DNA of 34,018 nt from Gymnopilus junonius (taxonomy: Eukaryota; Basidiomycota; Agaricomycetes; Agaricales; Galerinaceae), in NCBI GenBank assembly GCA_015501075.1, contig JADNYJ010000343.1:1-34018 (forward strand), written 5' to 3'. The translations under genes were made by a program, and so were the position numbers. Under the pieces are notes generated by a model. It did no database searches. It was not told where the DNA came from and saw nothing but the letters and a program-made list of their open reading frames with translations. Positions 1 through 8,891 of the stretch are shown here, one piece after another. Positions within the stretch are counted from its first letter, which is position 1. Each line of letters opens with the position of its first letter.

Positions 1-776
1 ACGGAAGTAGACAGGAAACAGACTCACCGTTGCTGAAGCTTTCTTCCAGAGAAAAAATTGTAAAGTCATGGTATGACATGCGGTAGAAGAAAAACCTTTG
101 TGTAGTCGGCGAAAGCCGATTTGAGCCAGGAATGCAGCATGACAATGTCTACATGAGTGTCAAGCAGACGCGTTAGGTTTGTCGAATCGCCAGGAACGGT
201 GCATGCTGGGAGAAGTATTGACAGTGATGTTGCCTGGAAGTTCGTATATATGGATAATGGTCAGATAATAGTTGACAGTTCGTGCGCTTAGCAGTGCCCA
301 CTGGCAGCCAAAGCCACGAGCTCTAGCTAGTATGAACCCCAGACTTCAATTTCCTGGGGTATTCAAAGATTCGTGAAAGACAGGCAACACCGTGTTGCAA
401 ATTTTAAGAGCCGTACATAGCAGGAAGCATTACGGATATGATATGGCAAGTCATAATGACAGCGAAAAACCGTGAATATTGTCAGGTCGCAGTTTGGCGA
501 CATAGTTCACGACTGGAGTGGTCAACAGGTACCAGAACAACACCATGGCAGCGCTAGCCTGACTGAAGTTTGTACGGCCACTCGAGTCACCGAAATAACT
601 GCGAGTCTTTATCCCAAGACGTAGCCTGGGCCTGAGAGTGCAAAGCAAGGAAGGATGGTTTAAAAATGCCGGTGCTTACACACCATCATTATATAAGCTG
701 CTGGATCTTATCAGATGAGATAGCTCTCCACCTTCGCACTCACTCGTCACTCTGCATCCCTCCCTCGACAGGCGCT
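1..776. other. Upstream region without recognisable gene
   Basis: I see no coding segment that I can recognise on either strand. The last part should contain the promoter and 5' UTR of the BolA-like gene that starts at 777. An upstream ATG at 666 is in frame with that gene, but its product has no BolA character. Confidence 0.4.
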
Positions 777-1203
777 ATGCCCATAGACACCATTGCCCTC
801 GAAAAAGCTATCAAAAGAGCAATTCCTGTTACCCATCTTGAGATTGAAGACCAGTCAAGCGGCTGCGGCGAAAGCTATGCTATTGTTCTCGTCAGCGACG
901 TAAGTCATGTTTCATTTCTGCCTTCTCCTTCAACTTCATAATTTGTAACAAGGCCTTTGAGAAGAAGACGACCCTGCAGCGGCACCGCATGGGTAGACAA
1001 TCTCATTGACTGCACTTCGCCAGAATCATAAATAGTTTATTCCAGTGAACGAACTTCTGAAGGACCAAATCGCTCAGATGCACGCATTTTCGCAGGCAAG
1101 CATATCTATTGGTTTTGGATCTTAATTGTAGTCTTACTCTCTGTTGGATTAGAAAACCTATACCCCGAAACAGTATGAGGACCTTCAAACAAGGATGTCT
1201 TGA
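777..1203 (+). CDS. BolA-like protein (BOLA2/Fra2 type), 87 aa
   Basis: Four exons: 777-899, 953-992, 1046-1095 and 1153-1203. The product has the BolA fold signatures: an SGCGESY segment holding the probable metal-ligand Cys, LQRHRMVNELL, and the C-terminal MHAFSQKTYTP that resembles the BOLA2/Fra2 HAFEQKTLTP ending. BOLA2/Fra2 proteins bind monothiol glutaredoxins (Grx3/4) through a shared [2Fe-2S] cluster and report cytosolic iron status. At 87 aa the length matches human BOLA2 (about 86 aa) and is shorter than yeast Fra2. I chose ATG 777 over the in-frame ATG 666 because homology begins there and no presequence is needed for a cytosolic or nuclear BolA. The third intron starts with GC (1096-1097), in the context CAG|GCAAGC. 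The protein could be a BolA1/3 type, but the TP tail argues for BOLA2. Confidence 0.9.
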
Positions 1204-1365
1204 GTCTTGTCACGGGCCTGAGCTTCAATCTGGACGGAAATTAAATATGCTGGCATCTTTCTCTAAATTCTGTGCTTCTTGTCTGGTGAACTTCTAAACA
1301 TTATATATACATGCAATTTCTTGGGATTTGGCCGAAATCTTGGCTGGATACCGGTGTGTGTGGGT

Positions 1366-1432
1366 CCTTATGTAAAAAAGAAAAAAGAAAAGAAAAAAAG
1401 AAAAAGGAAAAGAAAAGGGAAGAAAGGAAAGC
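1366..1432. repeat. Purine-rich A/G low-complexity tract
   Basis: A run of A and G with almost no pyrimidines lies between the BolA-like gene and the inverted-repeat transposon. It is a simple low-complexity tract; no function can be assigned. Confidence 0.6.
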
Positions 1433-1478
1433 TGTCTCCTAGTCCCAACTATGTTGAAACCCCTTCCTGAGCTACCTA

Positions 1479-1543
1479 CACTGCTGGCAACAGGTTATTT
1501 AAGTTGACCAAAAATGATTAAATAAATAAATTAAACATGTTTA
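1479..1543 (+). repeat. Left terminal inverted repeat of the MITE
   Basis: This 65-bp arm differs from its partner at 2057-2121 at three positions. It starts CACTGCTGGC and ends near ACATGTTTA. Confidence 0.9.
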
Positions 1544-2056
1544 TGTTCTTGGTCTGCTTTTCCGTCACATAAAATCTATTTTCAACTCAACAATTGCTGG
1601 TACAGAAATTCTTTTGTCAAACACTTCATTTTTAGCATATTTATAGGCCTGTTAAATGCAATACTTGTGCTAAATTTTTTTGATCAAAAATGGTGACAGA
1701 AAGGTAGAGTTTATTGTTTTATTGTTCTCGTTGTCAATTGTAGTATTTAAGACAAGTTTTGGTCCCTTTAAAATAAGTTAAAAATATTTTCAATTCAGTT
1801 TGGGTGCGAAACATTGTTCTTTTTGTTTATCCAACAACAAAAATTCTTGCTAAATTTATCATTTACGAGACAACAAAAGAAATTGTGAATGTGAAATTTA
1901 ACAAAAGCTTTTGTCTATACAAAAACATGATGTAAACTTTAGATTCTGTGGGGCTAAGAACTTTATAATACAGGTAGGATCTGTATTATATTTTTTCAGA
2001 ATTAAAATATATCATTTTTAATAGATTCAAGAACTCAAAAAATGGTCAAAAACATG

Positions 2057-2121
2057 TAAACATGTTTAATTTATTTTTTTAATCATTTTTAGTCTACTTA
2101 AATAACCTGTTGCCAGCAGTG
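2057..2121 (-). repeat. Right terminal inverted repeat of the MITE
   Basis: Reverse-complement partner of 1479-1543, ending GCCAGCAGTG and followed by CTA. Confidence 0.9.
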
Positions 2122-2124
2122 CTA

Positions 2125-2786
2125 AGCAAAGCGCCCACTGTCTTACTATTCGGCACTGTGATTTTACGTACACACACAGTATTTTTATCAAATTTCGCCT
2201 GCGGCGCTGGATACTCGCGTAGATGATCAAAATGACCCTTTTCTTACGTTTTTTCTCATTGGCTGCAGAATACCCGCTTAGATATGATGTGCTCAACAGC
2301 TCTAGATTGATAAGATGAATTCTAATTGATGAGTAAACTATTATAATTTGGCTGGCTCTGGCACTGTTCCGTGCCATGCAACCCACTGCAAAATTCATTC
2401 TTTCAAAATGCACAGTTAGGTATCCCAATATTTTTATTTTACTTTACTTTATGCAATGCTAGCATGAGTACCAATGTAGCTAATAATTTTTCCTGTTCCT
2501 CCTACCCGGAGGCAAGCACGATGCGGGGTGTGCGCACTGCGCAATAGTGCCGGCTTTTGTTGTGGCTGGAGTCTGGACCCGGTCTACCGGTCACGTTCTC
2601 GCTTACATTATATCTAATTTCAAACTCAGAATCCGGTATCAGTATTCCCCACAGCCATGAGTAACCAGCCGAAAGCGAAATCTTAGTATCATTCGACCTG
2701 GAATGGACCGGTTTGAACGGCCCGAAATCAGGTGGTTCCGACTGTCCGATAGTTTCTTTCTTTACCTTCAGCCACCTTCAGGAAAC
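2125..2786. other. Intergenic region between MITE and ARMT1-like gene
   Basis: No coding segment is recognised. The right part should hold the promoter and 5' UTR of the DUF89 gene. The minus-strand open frame across 2066-2428 runs into the MITE arm and resembles no protein I know. Confidence 0.5.
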
Positions 2787-5088
2787 ATGCCTTTTTCACC
2801 TCCATACCCCCCTTATGATCCAACGGATAAATCTGGGTAGGATGCATAAGCTCATGTATGAAGACATGTCTCAACATAAATGTCATTGCCCATTTTAGGT
2901 TCTCGTGAGTATGAATTTCCTAAAGTACATCTCTTGCATTGCGATGAACTTGACTCTAGATACGACACAGTTGTAAAGCGATGGCCGATCATCCTTACTG
3001 GAGTAGTCGACACTCTTCACAAAGCATCTCATAATTTATCTCTGCAGGTCAGCGCAGCAAGTGATGCGGATAAGGAAGATCTGATGAAGAGAATTGAAGA
3101 AGGGAAAGGTATCATCGAGAAAGTTGGCAAGTTGAAGTATGAGATGGGAAGAGATAAGCCGCTGGAGTGAGTGCTTTGGGTATCCTCAAAACGGTTTGAT
3201 GTCACTTCCTTTCTCCAAGGAACATCCCGGACGACGGAGAACCCAGCGTTGCGCTTTACAACGCCGAGCTGCAAGCTCTTGCAGAGGACAAACGAAATAC
3301 GTGGTTTACAGCTCCTTGGTTGTTTGCCGAGTGCGCCATCTTCAGGATTCGCATTTTCCTCCTGAATCTGATTACGTTTTCAGATGTTATCTGTACGTAC
3401 GACAGTTTGCATGTGTACACGACTTGAATTGGTGTGCAGATATCGTCTTCTTCGCTCTCATTTTGTGCAGACGGAGCATTGGAAGTCATATGATCCATTT
3501 TATGACCAGAAGATGAATACCTTCCAGCAATCTGGCAAATCAATCTTTCGTATGACCTTGTTACGCATTTAATGGAGCATTGAGGTCTTATTACGCTGTC
3601 TGTCGTATAGACATCGCAACGACGATGCACGAGATAGGAGTCGGCGGAGACGACATCCAGTCTGATCCCGAGATTCTCAAAGTCCTATTCAATGAGATGA
3701 TCCAAATGTGCCTTTGGTAAGTTTTGCACGAGGTTTAACTTAGATTTTTCAGACTTACTCGTATCTAGGGGAAATGCAACGGTCTGCCAGCGGTTTAAAA
3801 TGTCGAAAAATAACCCGCAATGCAAACCACTCTTATTAGGACCTGTCATTGCTTACTCACTTGTCCCAGGAGGACATCCATCAACTGCAGTCAGTGGGCA
3901 AGGAAGCTCAAGCTGCTAGAAAGAAGTTTATCTTGTGCGATGATGAAGAAGCTGTCTGGAAACATATTCAAACTTTAAAGGATGCACAATTTCATTTTGT
4001 TCTAGACAACTGTGGGTTTACCTTTCACGCCTCCGCCATCAAGTTTCTAATTTCAAATTGACCAGCGGGGTTTGAGGTAACTATTAAAGAACGTTATAAA
4101 TGATTCATCAATTCTGACCTACCAGTAAAAGCTTTTTACTGACCTTGTGTTCGCCGATTTTCTGGTTACGTACACGCCTTACGTCGCAAAAGTCGTCTTC
4201 CAGTAAGTAAGTCATTAGTCCTTGTAAGGAGATAGACTGACAGAAGTACACCTAAAGTCCCAAACTCATTCCTTGGTTTGTATCGGACGTGACACCGCCT
4301 GATTTCAAGGACACATTTACGACTCTATCGGACACGTCCTTCTTTCCGATCAGTATTGCCCATGAATTGCAGTCAGGTAGCGATCATCTCGAGGAAATGA
4401 TTTCTCGCTGGAAAAGATACCTTGATACAGGGGTATTCAGCCTTTCCGTTCCTCTAGACACTCCACTAGCAGGGACGGCGCATAGTCGACCGGCAGAGTT
4501 TTGGACTACACCAAGGCCGTACTGGGACATGGAGACGGAAGCTCCTGAAACTTTTCGCAGTTAAAAGACAGCGGGCTCGTTGTATTTAAAGTGGGTATTG
4601 CTATGAATTCTCAGCGACCTATTGTGAATTTGAATGCTGGTCTAGGGCGATCTGAAGTAAGTTCCTGTTTAGCATAATTGCTCGGCTAAGTAGTCAATGT
4701 TCTTCAATTCAGTTTCAGAAAGTAAGTTTCAAAGAAACTCTGAAAATCTGTATCGTTTCTTGACGTTTGCAAACAGACTTACTGGCGACATTCGATGGCC
4801 TGCCTGGACACCGTTTGCTGAGGCAATAGGTAGCATTGTTCGTATATGTGTCGTGCCAACTACTGATGGTGTCGATTAGGCCCTTTGGCAGGTGCCTTCC
4901 CATTGTTGAGTCTTAGGACCAACAAGGCAGATGTCGTTGTGGGCATTAGTAAGGAGATTGCTGAGAAGTTGGATGCCAGTGGTGAGAAGTGGAGAGTGGA
5001 TGGACGGTACGTGCTAATCACACCAAATAATCACCATGTTCACATTTTCGACAGGTACGCGTTGGTATCTTTTGTCCCAAAGATATAG
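2787..5088 (+). CDS. ARMT1: ARMT1/Hrt2-like DUF89 damage-control phosphatase; 1-base frameshift
   Basis: Seventeen exons: 2787-2836, 2899-2904, 2960-3166, 3220-3330, 3384-3392, 3440-3549, 3611-3716, 3769-3781, 3840-4011, 4066-4076, 4132-4202, 4258-4590, 4646-4656, 4713-4721, 4777-4829, 4880-5006, 5055-5088. The product would be about 477 aa, close to yeast Hrt2 (about 470 aa). Family signatures in order: DTVVKRWPIILTG, FTAPWLFAECYLYR, HWKSYDPFYDQK, the metal-site segment VLDNSGFELFTDLVFADFL, FKGDLNFRKLTGD, and the RTxK-bearing LRTNKADVVVG. Known members are Mn/Ni/Co-dependent phosphatases acting on sugar phosphates such as fructose 1-phosphate; a carboxyl-methyltransferase role was also proposed for human ARMT1. 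Exon 12 lacks one base between the EAPETF segment and LKDSGLVVFK (about 4545-4562), where no splice pair restores frame, so the copy is either an assembly error or a young pseudogene. All introns are 47-62 nt. Confidence 0.85.
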
Positions 5089-5387
5089 ACAACTTCCTGT
5101 TAGATACCCTGTTGATAAGAAAGAATGACTTGCGGCTATACAAATTCTCATTCACAAATTATTCTTTTGCTATTTATAATCTTGGCTCCCTGTGAGTCTG
5201 GTCGCTTCTGAATCTCCATGGACCTCGTGCTCTGATCCTCGACAGATTGTATCGTCACGACGTTGTGAGCGGGGACTCTGCCATGCGTGTTGATATAACT
5301 ACGCGATGATAGGGGAGGCTCTGACTCCGGTTCTATAAGAACCTATCTCTCTAGCTGATCCAACTTCGTGTAGTCTTCCTTCCAGGC

Positions 5388-7303
5388 ATGCACTCCCTCA
5401 CCCTGCTTTCGTGTGTTCTCGTCTCTTCACTTACGAGCTGTTCAGCATCCTCATCATCGGCCGCCGAAACGACTCATCATAAAGTTCTCATTCTAGGCGG
5501 AGGGGTGACTGGTGTTATAGCTGCACGAACGCTGCACGAGGCAGGAATTGATGATTTCACAATCGTAGAAGCACGCGAAGAGCTTGGCGGTCGTATGCAA
5601 ACTGCCTCCTTTGCAGGTAAGATAATTGAACAAGGGCCCAATTGGATTCAGGGTACGCAGACAGGCGATGGTCCAGCAAACCCAATTTTCGTCCTCGCAA
5701 AGAAGCACAGTATTAAGACGCAATTTAATGATTGGTTTGGAAGCGTTTGTATGCTGCCTCCGCGGTGCAATTGGACTTGGACTAAAGCCAGGCATTTTTA
5801 GCCACTTACGACACATCTGGACACGTCGATTTTCTCGATGATTTTAACAACTCTGAAGACGACTTCGAAAACTTGACAGTTCTAGCTGGTTAGAACACCT
5901 TTCCCCATCTTCCCACAAAGAGCCTTATCGTTTTCCAGGTGCTCGTGTCAATGCGAGCCTTGTCGACATCTCCGGTCGCACTGCCTATTCACTTGTCGGA
6001 GCAAAATCACAGAACCCGCATGCTCGCGCATCGGAATATTATCAGGTCATTTTCGTTCAACCCCGCAAAATGCGCAGATTATGAAACTCAAACTTTCAGT
6101 TTGATTGGGAATACGCTCAGACGCCAGAACAGTCCTCGGCAATCGCTTCTGCATGGGTAAGTTTTGAAATCTGCCTTTCGACGCCATGGCCAGCAATTCA
6201 CAAATGTGAAGGGGAATAATTTCACTTACGACACAGACCAAGGAGGCTTCTCAGACGATAACCAAATGTCAATTGATCAAAGAGGGTTCAAGGCCCTCAT
6301 ACAACTCGAAGCCAACGAATTTTTGACAAGCAACCAAAGAATGCTCAATTCGACCGTAAAAACGATATCGCATTCGAGCTCCGGCGTCACTGTTACACTT
6401 ACGAATGGAAAGCAACTCACTGGTGGTTACGCCTTGTGTACATTCAGTCTAGGTGTTCTTCAGAATGATGATGTCGTGTTCAAGCCATCCCTTCCCAGTA
6501 AGCCAATTACATTCATTTCCTCCCAGCACTGAGATTATATATGAAGGTTTCAAGCAAGAGGCGATTCAGAGTATGGTTATGGCCACCTATACCAAAATAT
6601 TTCTGCACTTCCCAAGAAAGTTCTGGTTCGATACCGAGGTGCTTTCAATCTTCGGAGAGTGCCTTTTACTATCATTGACTCTATTTTTTTTTGTACCGAT
6701 GGCTCTCTACGCTGATTTAGAGCGAGGAAGATATCCAGTTTGGCAAAGCTTGGACCATGTAAATTTCTTCCCTGGATCTGGAATCGTCTTTGTAACTGTG
6801 ACGGTCTGTAAATTCAGATATTTTTGTGTTTGATACCCTGACACCCGTATAGGGCGATTACTCCGTGAGAGTTGAAGCATTGTCTGACAGTGAGGTCAAG
6901 AAAGAGGTGATGCAGGTCGTCAGGTCTATGTTCCGCAATGTGACGGTGCCCGAACCTCTTGACTTCTTCTTTCCCCGATGGCATACGAATCCTCTATTCC
7001 GAGGCTCATACTCTAATTGGCCTCCCTCATTCGCAAGTCGACATCTAGATAATCTCAGAGCCAACGTTGGCAGACTTTTCTTCGCGGGTGAAGCAACAAG
7101 CCGGAAGTATTTTGGTAATGCGACACCTATAGTCATTATTTCTACAGACCTAACTCCTGAACGATTTAGGCTTCTTGCATGGTGCTTATTTTGAAGGCTT
7201 GGATATGGCCACCACCATTGCGAATTGCATCGCCACAAGCAATTGTACTGATTTGGAGCGTTTTACCCAAATTACAAACGCTTCTCCATATGAGAATAAT
7301 TAG
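5388..7303 (+). CDS. Secreted FAD-dependent polyamine/amine oxidase
   Basis: Exons: 5388-5748, 5802-5888, 5939-6045, 6100-6156, 6212-6497, 6547-6638, 6699-6803, 6853-7114, 7170-7303. An N-terminal signal peptide (about residues 1-20, MHSLTLLSCVLVSSLTSCSA) precedes the FAD Rossmann motif VLILGGGVTGVIAARTL, the VEAREELGGRM ribose-binding segment and QGPNWIQG. C-terminal GRLFFAGEATSRKYFG and FLHGAYFEGLDMA form the second FAD-contact region typical of flavin amine oxidases. It probably oxidises secreted polyamines such as spermine or spermidine, releasing H2O2 outside the cell. The length, about 496 aa, is normal for the family; several N-glycosylation sequons are present. The stretch 6639-6698 sits where a GT intron is expected before MALYADLERGRYPVWQ, but its 3' end is CG, not AG; it is in frame without a stop, so either 20 extra residues are translated or splicing is non-canonical. 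The exact amine substrate cannot be told. Confidence 0.88.
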
Positions 7304-7652
7304 CCAGTGTTCCTAGTAACATACTGAGCATGGCCTTGTGCTGAAAAATTTCGAAGCGGGATCACCTTTTGAAAGGCAGGAATAGCTGTTTGAATCATCA
7401 TGCCAGTACAATATTATGTGCTTTAATAAGTAGAGATTCAACTTGTGGCGCTAGATCAACGGTCAACGGTCGTCTTCGTGCCAAGAACAACACAGTTGCA
7501 GCTTTTTCTTGAGAACAGGATCGAACCTGAAATTCGAGAGAATTGAATCATGGAACAGGTAGTCGACTTTGGTGATAAATCGTGTTTGATAAATGGATGC
7601 ACATCCGAACGTGTAAAGCCTTTTCGGTGGACGGGATCAAAATGTGCTGCAA

Positions 7653-7676
7653 TTTTTTTTTTTTTTTTTTTTTTTT
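7653..7676. repeat. Homopolymer T24
   Basis: Twenty-four consecutive T residues on the plus strand. It may be the poly(A) tail of a minus-strand retroposon or simple slippage; no flanking duplication was identified. Confidence 0.8.
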
Positions 7677-7898
7677 GATGATGTTATAGTCTCTGAGGGC
7701 GAAGCCCTATAATTGACTTTACAACGTTTCTGTACAGTACACCTCCGGCCCCTGGCCGTTCCACTTCATGTTGCCCATGGATGACTCTTGCACTCCGCGA
7801 GGCGCACTACCAGTGCTCGCTCCCCGCATGAGCCCAGCAGCACCGCTGCTGTTTAGAGCCCCTCCAGTCTTGGTCGAGTGTCAGAGTACTGTTGCATT

Positions 7899-7963
7899 TC
7901 GTTCAATTCACCGGTCACGGGTCACAGGCCCTCCAAAATCGGCGAAATGTCACAGTTGTCCGC
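7899..7963 (+). repeat. Dispersed direct repeat, copy 1
   Basis: Begins CGTTCAATTC, then GGTCAC repeated, then CCCTCcAAAAT and CGAAAT followed by GTTGTC. It matches 8438-8503 along its whole length with scattered differences and small gaps. Confidence 0.6.
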
Positions 7964-8216
7964 GGTCACAAGGCTGAGTGGCGAAACCATTTGATGGCCA
8001 TAAATTTGGTCATTTTTGCGCTTAAAATCGCAAAAATCACCCCAGAACTGGTGAACTGCCACTCTGGCATTCTTAAATTACTAGAAATAAAAGTTGTGAG
8101 ACTGTAATTAGTTAAACTAAGTATTTTGTGGCTTAGAGGTCAATGTCCGAGTCTTCATAACTGGGTTTGATATCATGCTACCAAAATCGGACAGATGATT
8201 GCTACGTAAGTAGTCG

Positions 8217-8305
8217 AAAAAGAACACATCAGGTGAGAATCGAACCCACTGCCTAGAGCAGTCATTGAACTACTTTGACACATACTACCAGTCCACCACA
8301 ACAAC
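8217..8305 (-). repeat. tRNA-like Pol III promoter, SINE candidate
   Basis: Read on the minus strand it has an A-box-like TGGTGGACTGG (8288-8298) and, 41 nt downstream, a B-box-like GGTTCGATTCT (8236-8246, 10 of 11 to GGTTCGANTCC), then TTTTT (8217-8221). The T-arm (GTGGG, TTCGATT, CTCAC) folds, but the acceptor stem does not pair, so this is not an intact tRNA. It is best read as the head of a tRNA-derived SINE or a decayed tRNA gene. Confidence 0.45.
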
Positions 8306-8437
8306 TCTGTAAGACCAGTGAAATTTTAGGTAGGTCACAGGTCCCAAGCCCACCTGGTGAACCTGGCATTTCACCGGGCAGGTCACAGGTCACAGGGGGT
8401 GGTGAATTGAATGAAATGCAACAGTACTGTACTAAAT

Positions 8438-8503
8438 CGTTCAATTCGACAGGTCACAGGTCACAAGCCCCTCAAAATTGTCGAAATTTCAAGGTTGTCT
8501 GCC
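8438..8503 (+). repeat. Dispersed direct repeat, copy 2
   Basis: Partner of 7899-7963; it has CGTTCAATTC, then AGGTCACAGGTCACA, then CCCCTCAAAATTGTCGAAAT. A further partial relative (AGGTCACAGGTCCCAAGCCC) lies near 8331-8352. Confidence 0.6.
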
Positions 8504-8522
8504 GACAAACTCAAAATTTCTC

Positions 8523-8543
8523 CCCCGGCATGACGTGCCGGGG
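8523..8543. repeat. Perfect 8-bp GC-rich hairpin
   Basis: CCCCGGCA, a 5-nt loop (TGACG), then TGCCGGGG. No T-run follows and no gene is adjacent, so no role is assigned. Confidence 0.5.
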
Positions 8544-8891
8544 TTAAATTTGCTTACAAATCCATCAAAAATCGCCTAAAAAGGCAATGTGTCGAAACCA
8601 AAATATGGTTTGACTGGTCACACATCCGAGAGGGTGTCAAATTGAGTGATTTAGTACAGTACTGTAACTTCAATACAGTTATCATATTTGCTGTCTTGAC
8701 GTGTTCTTTTGTGTACCCGGTTGCTTTGCAACTGGTATGATTTGAGCACGAGTAAATCGTTTGGTGGGTTCAGTTTTTGTCAGATTCATTTTTTGTGTTT
8801 GGTTTGCATACAGGGATCGTATGTCAGGTGAGATGTGGGTGGGGAATGATGCTCGAGTGCATCATATGTCTGTAAAATATACTGGTCATTG

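Larger units (their letters stand above)
1479..2121. mobile_element. 643-bp non-autonomous DNA transposon (MITE), CACTG ends
   Basis: The two ends are inverted copies. Positions 1479-1543 match the reverse complement of 2057-2121 over 65 bp with three mismatches, beginning CACTGCTGGCAACAGG. Both sides are flanked by CTA (1476-1478 and 2122-2124), a likely 3-bp target-site duplication. The interior is about 70% A+T and has no transposase-like frame, so it must be moved in trans. CACTA/G termini with a 3-bp duplication fit the CMC/EnSpm (CACTA) superfamily; PIF/Harbinger also makes 3-bp duplications but normally TWA. The assignment to superfamily is inference; the element boundaries are seen directly. 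Confidence 0.85.
7304..8880. other. Gene-free repeat-rich stretch
   Basis: No protein is recognised here. The stretch holds a T24 run, two copies of a direct repeat rich in GGTCAC, a 21-nt perfect hairpin and a tRNA-like Pol III promoter, all entered separately. It looks like accumulated transposon debris between the oxidase gene and the LINE. Confidence 0.6.

Noticed and set aside
2066..2428. 120-aa minus-strand open frame
   Set aside because: It overlaps the MITE inverted repeat, has no recognisable motif and low-complexity content.
5388..7303. Gene cluster linking the oxidase, phosphatase and thioesterase
   Set aside because: Functions, orientations and the intervening transposons give no sign of a shared pathway.
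8217..8305. Functional tRNA gene
   Set aside because: Although B box and T-arm are good, the acceptor stem does not pair and no proper anticodon arm could be drawn.
8523..8543. Rho-independent-type terminator hairpin
   Set aside because: No T-run follows, no gene ends here, and the genome is eukaryotic.
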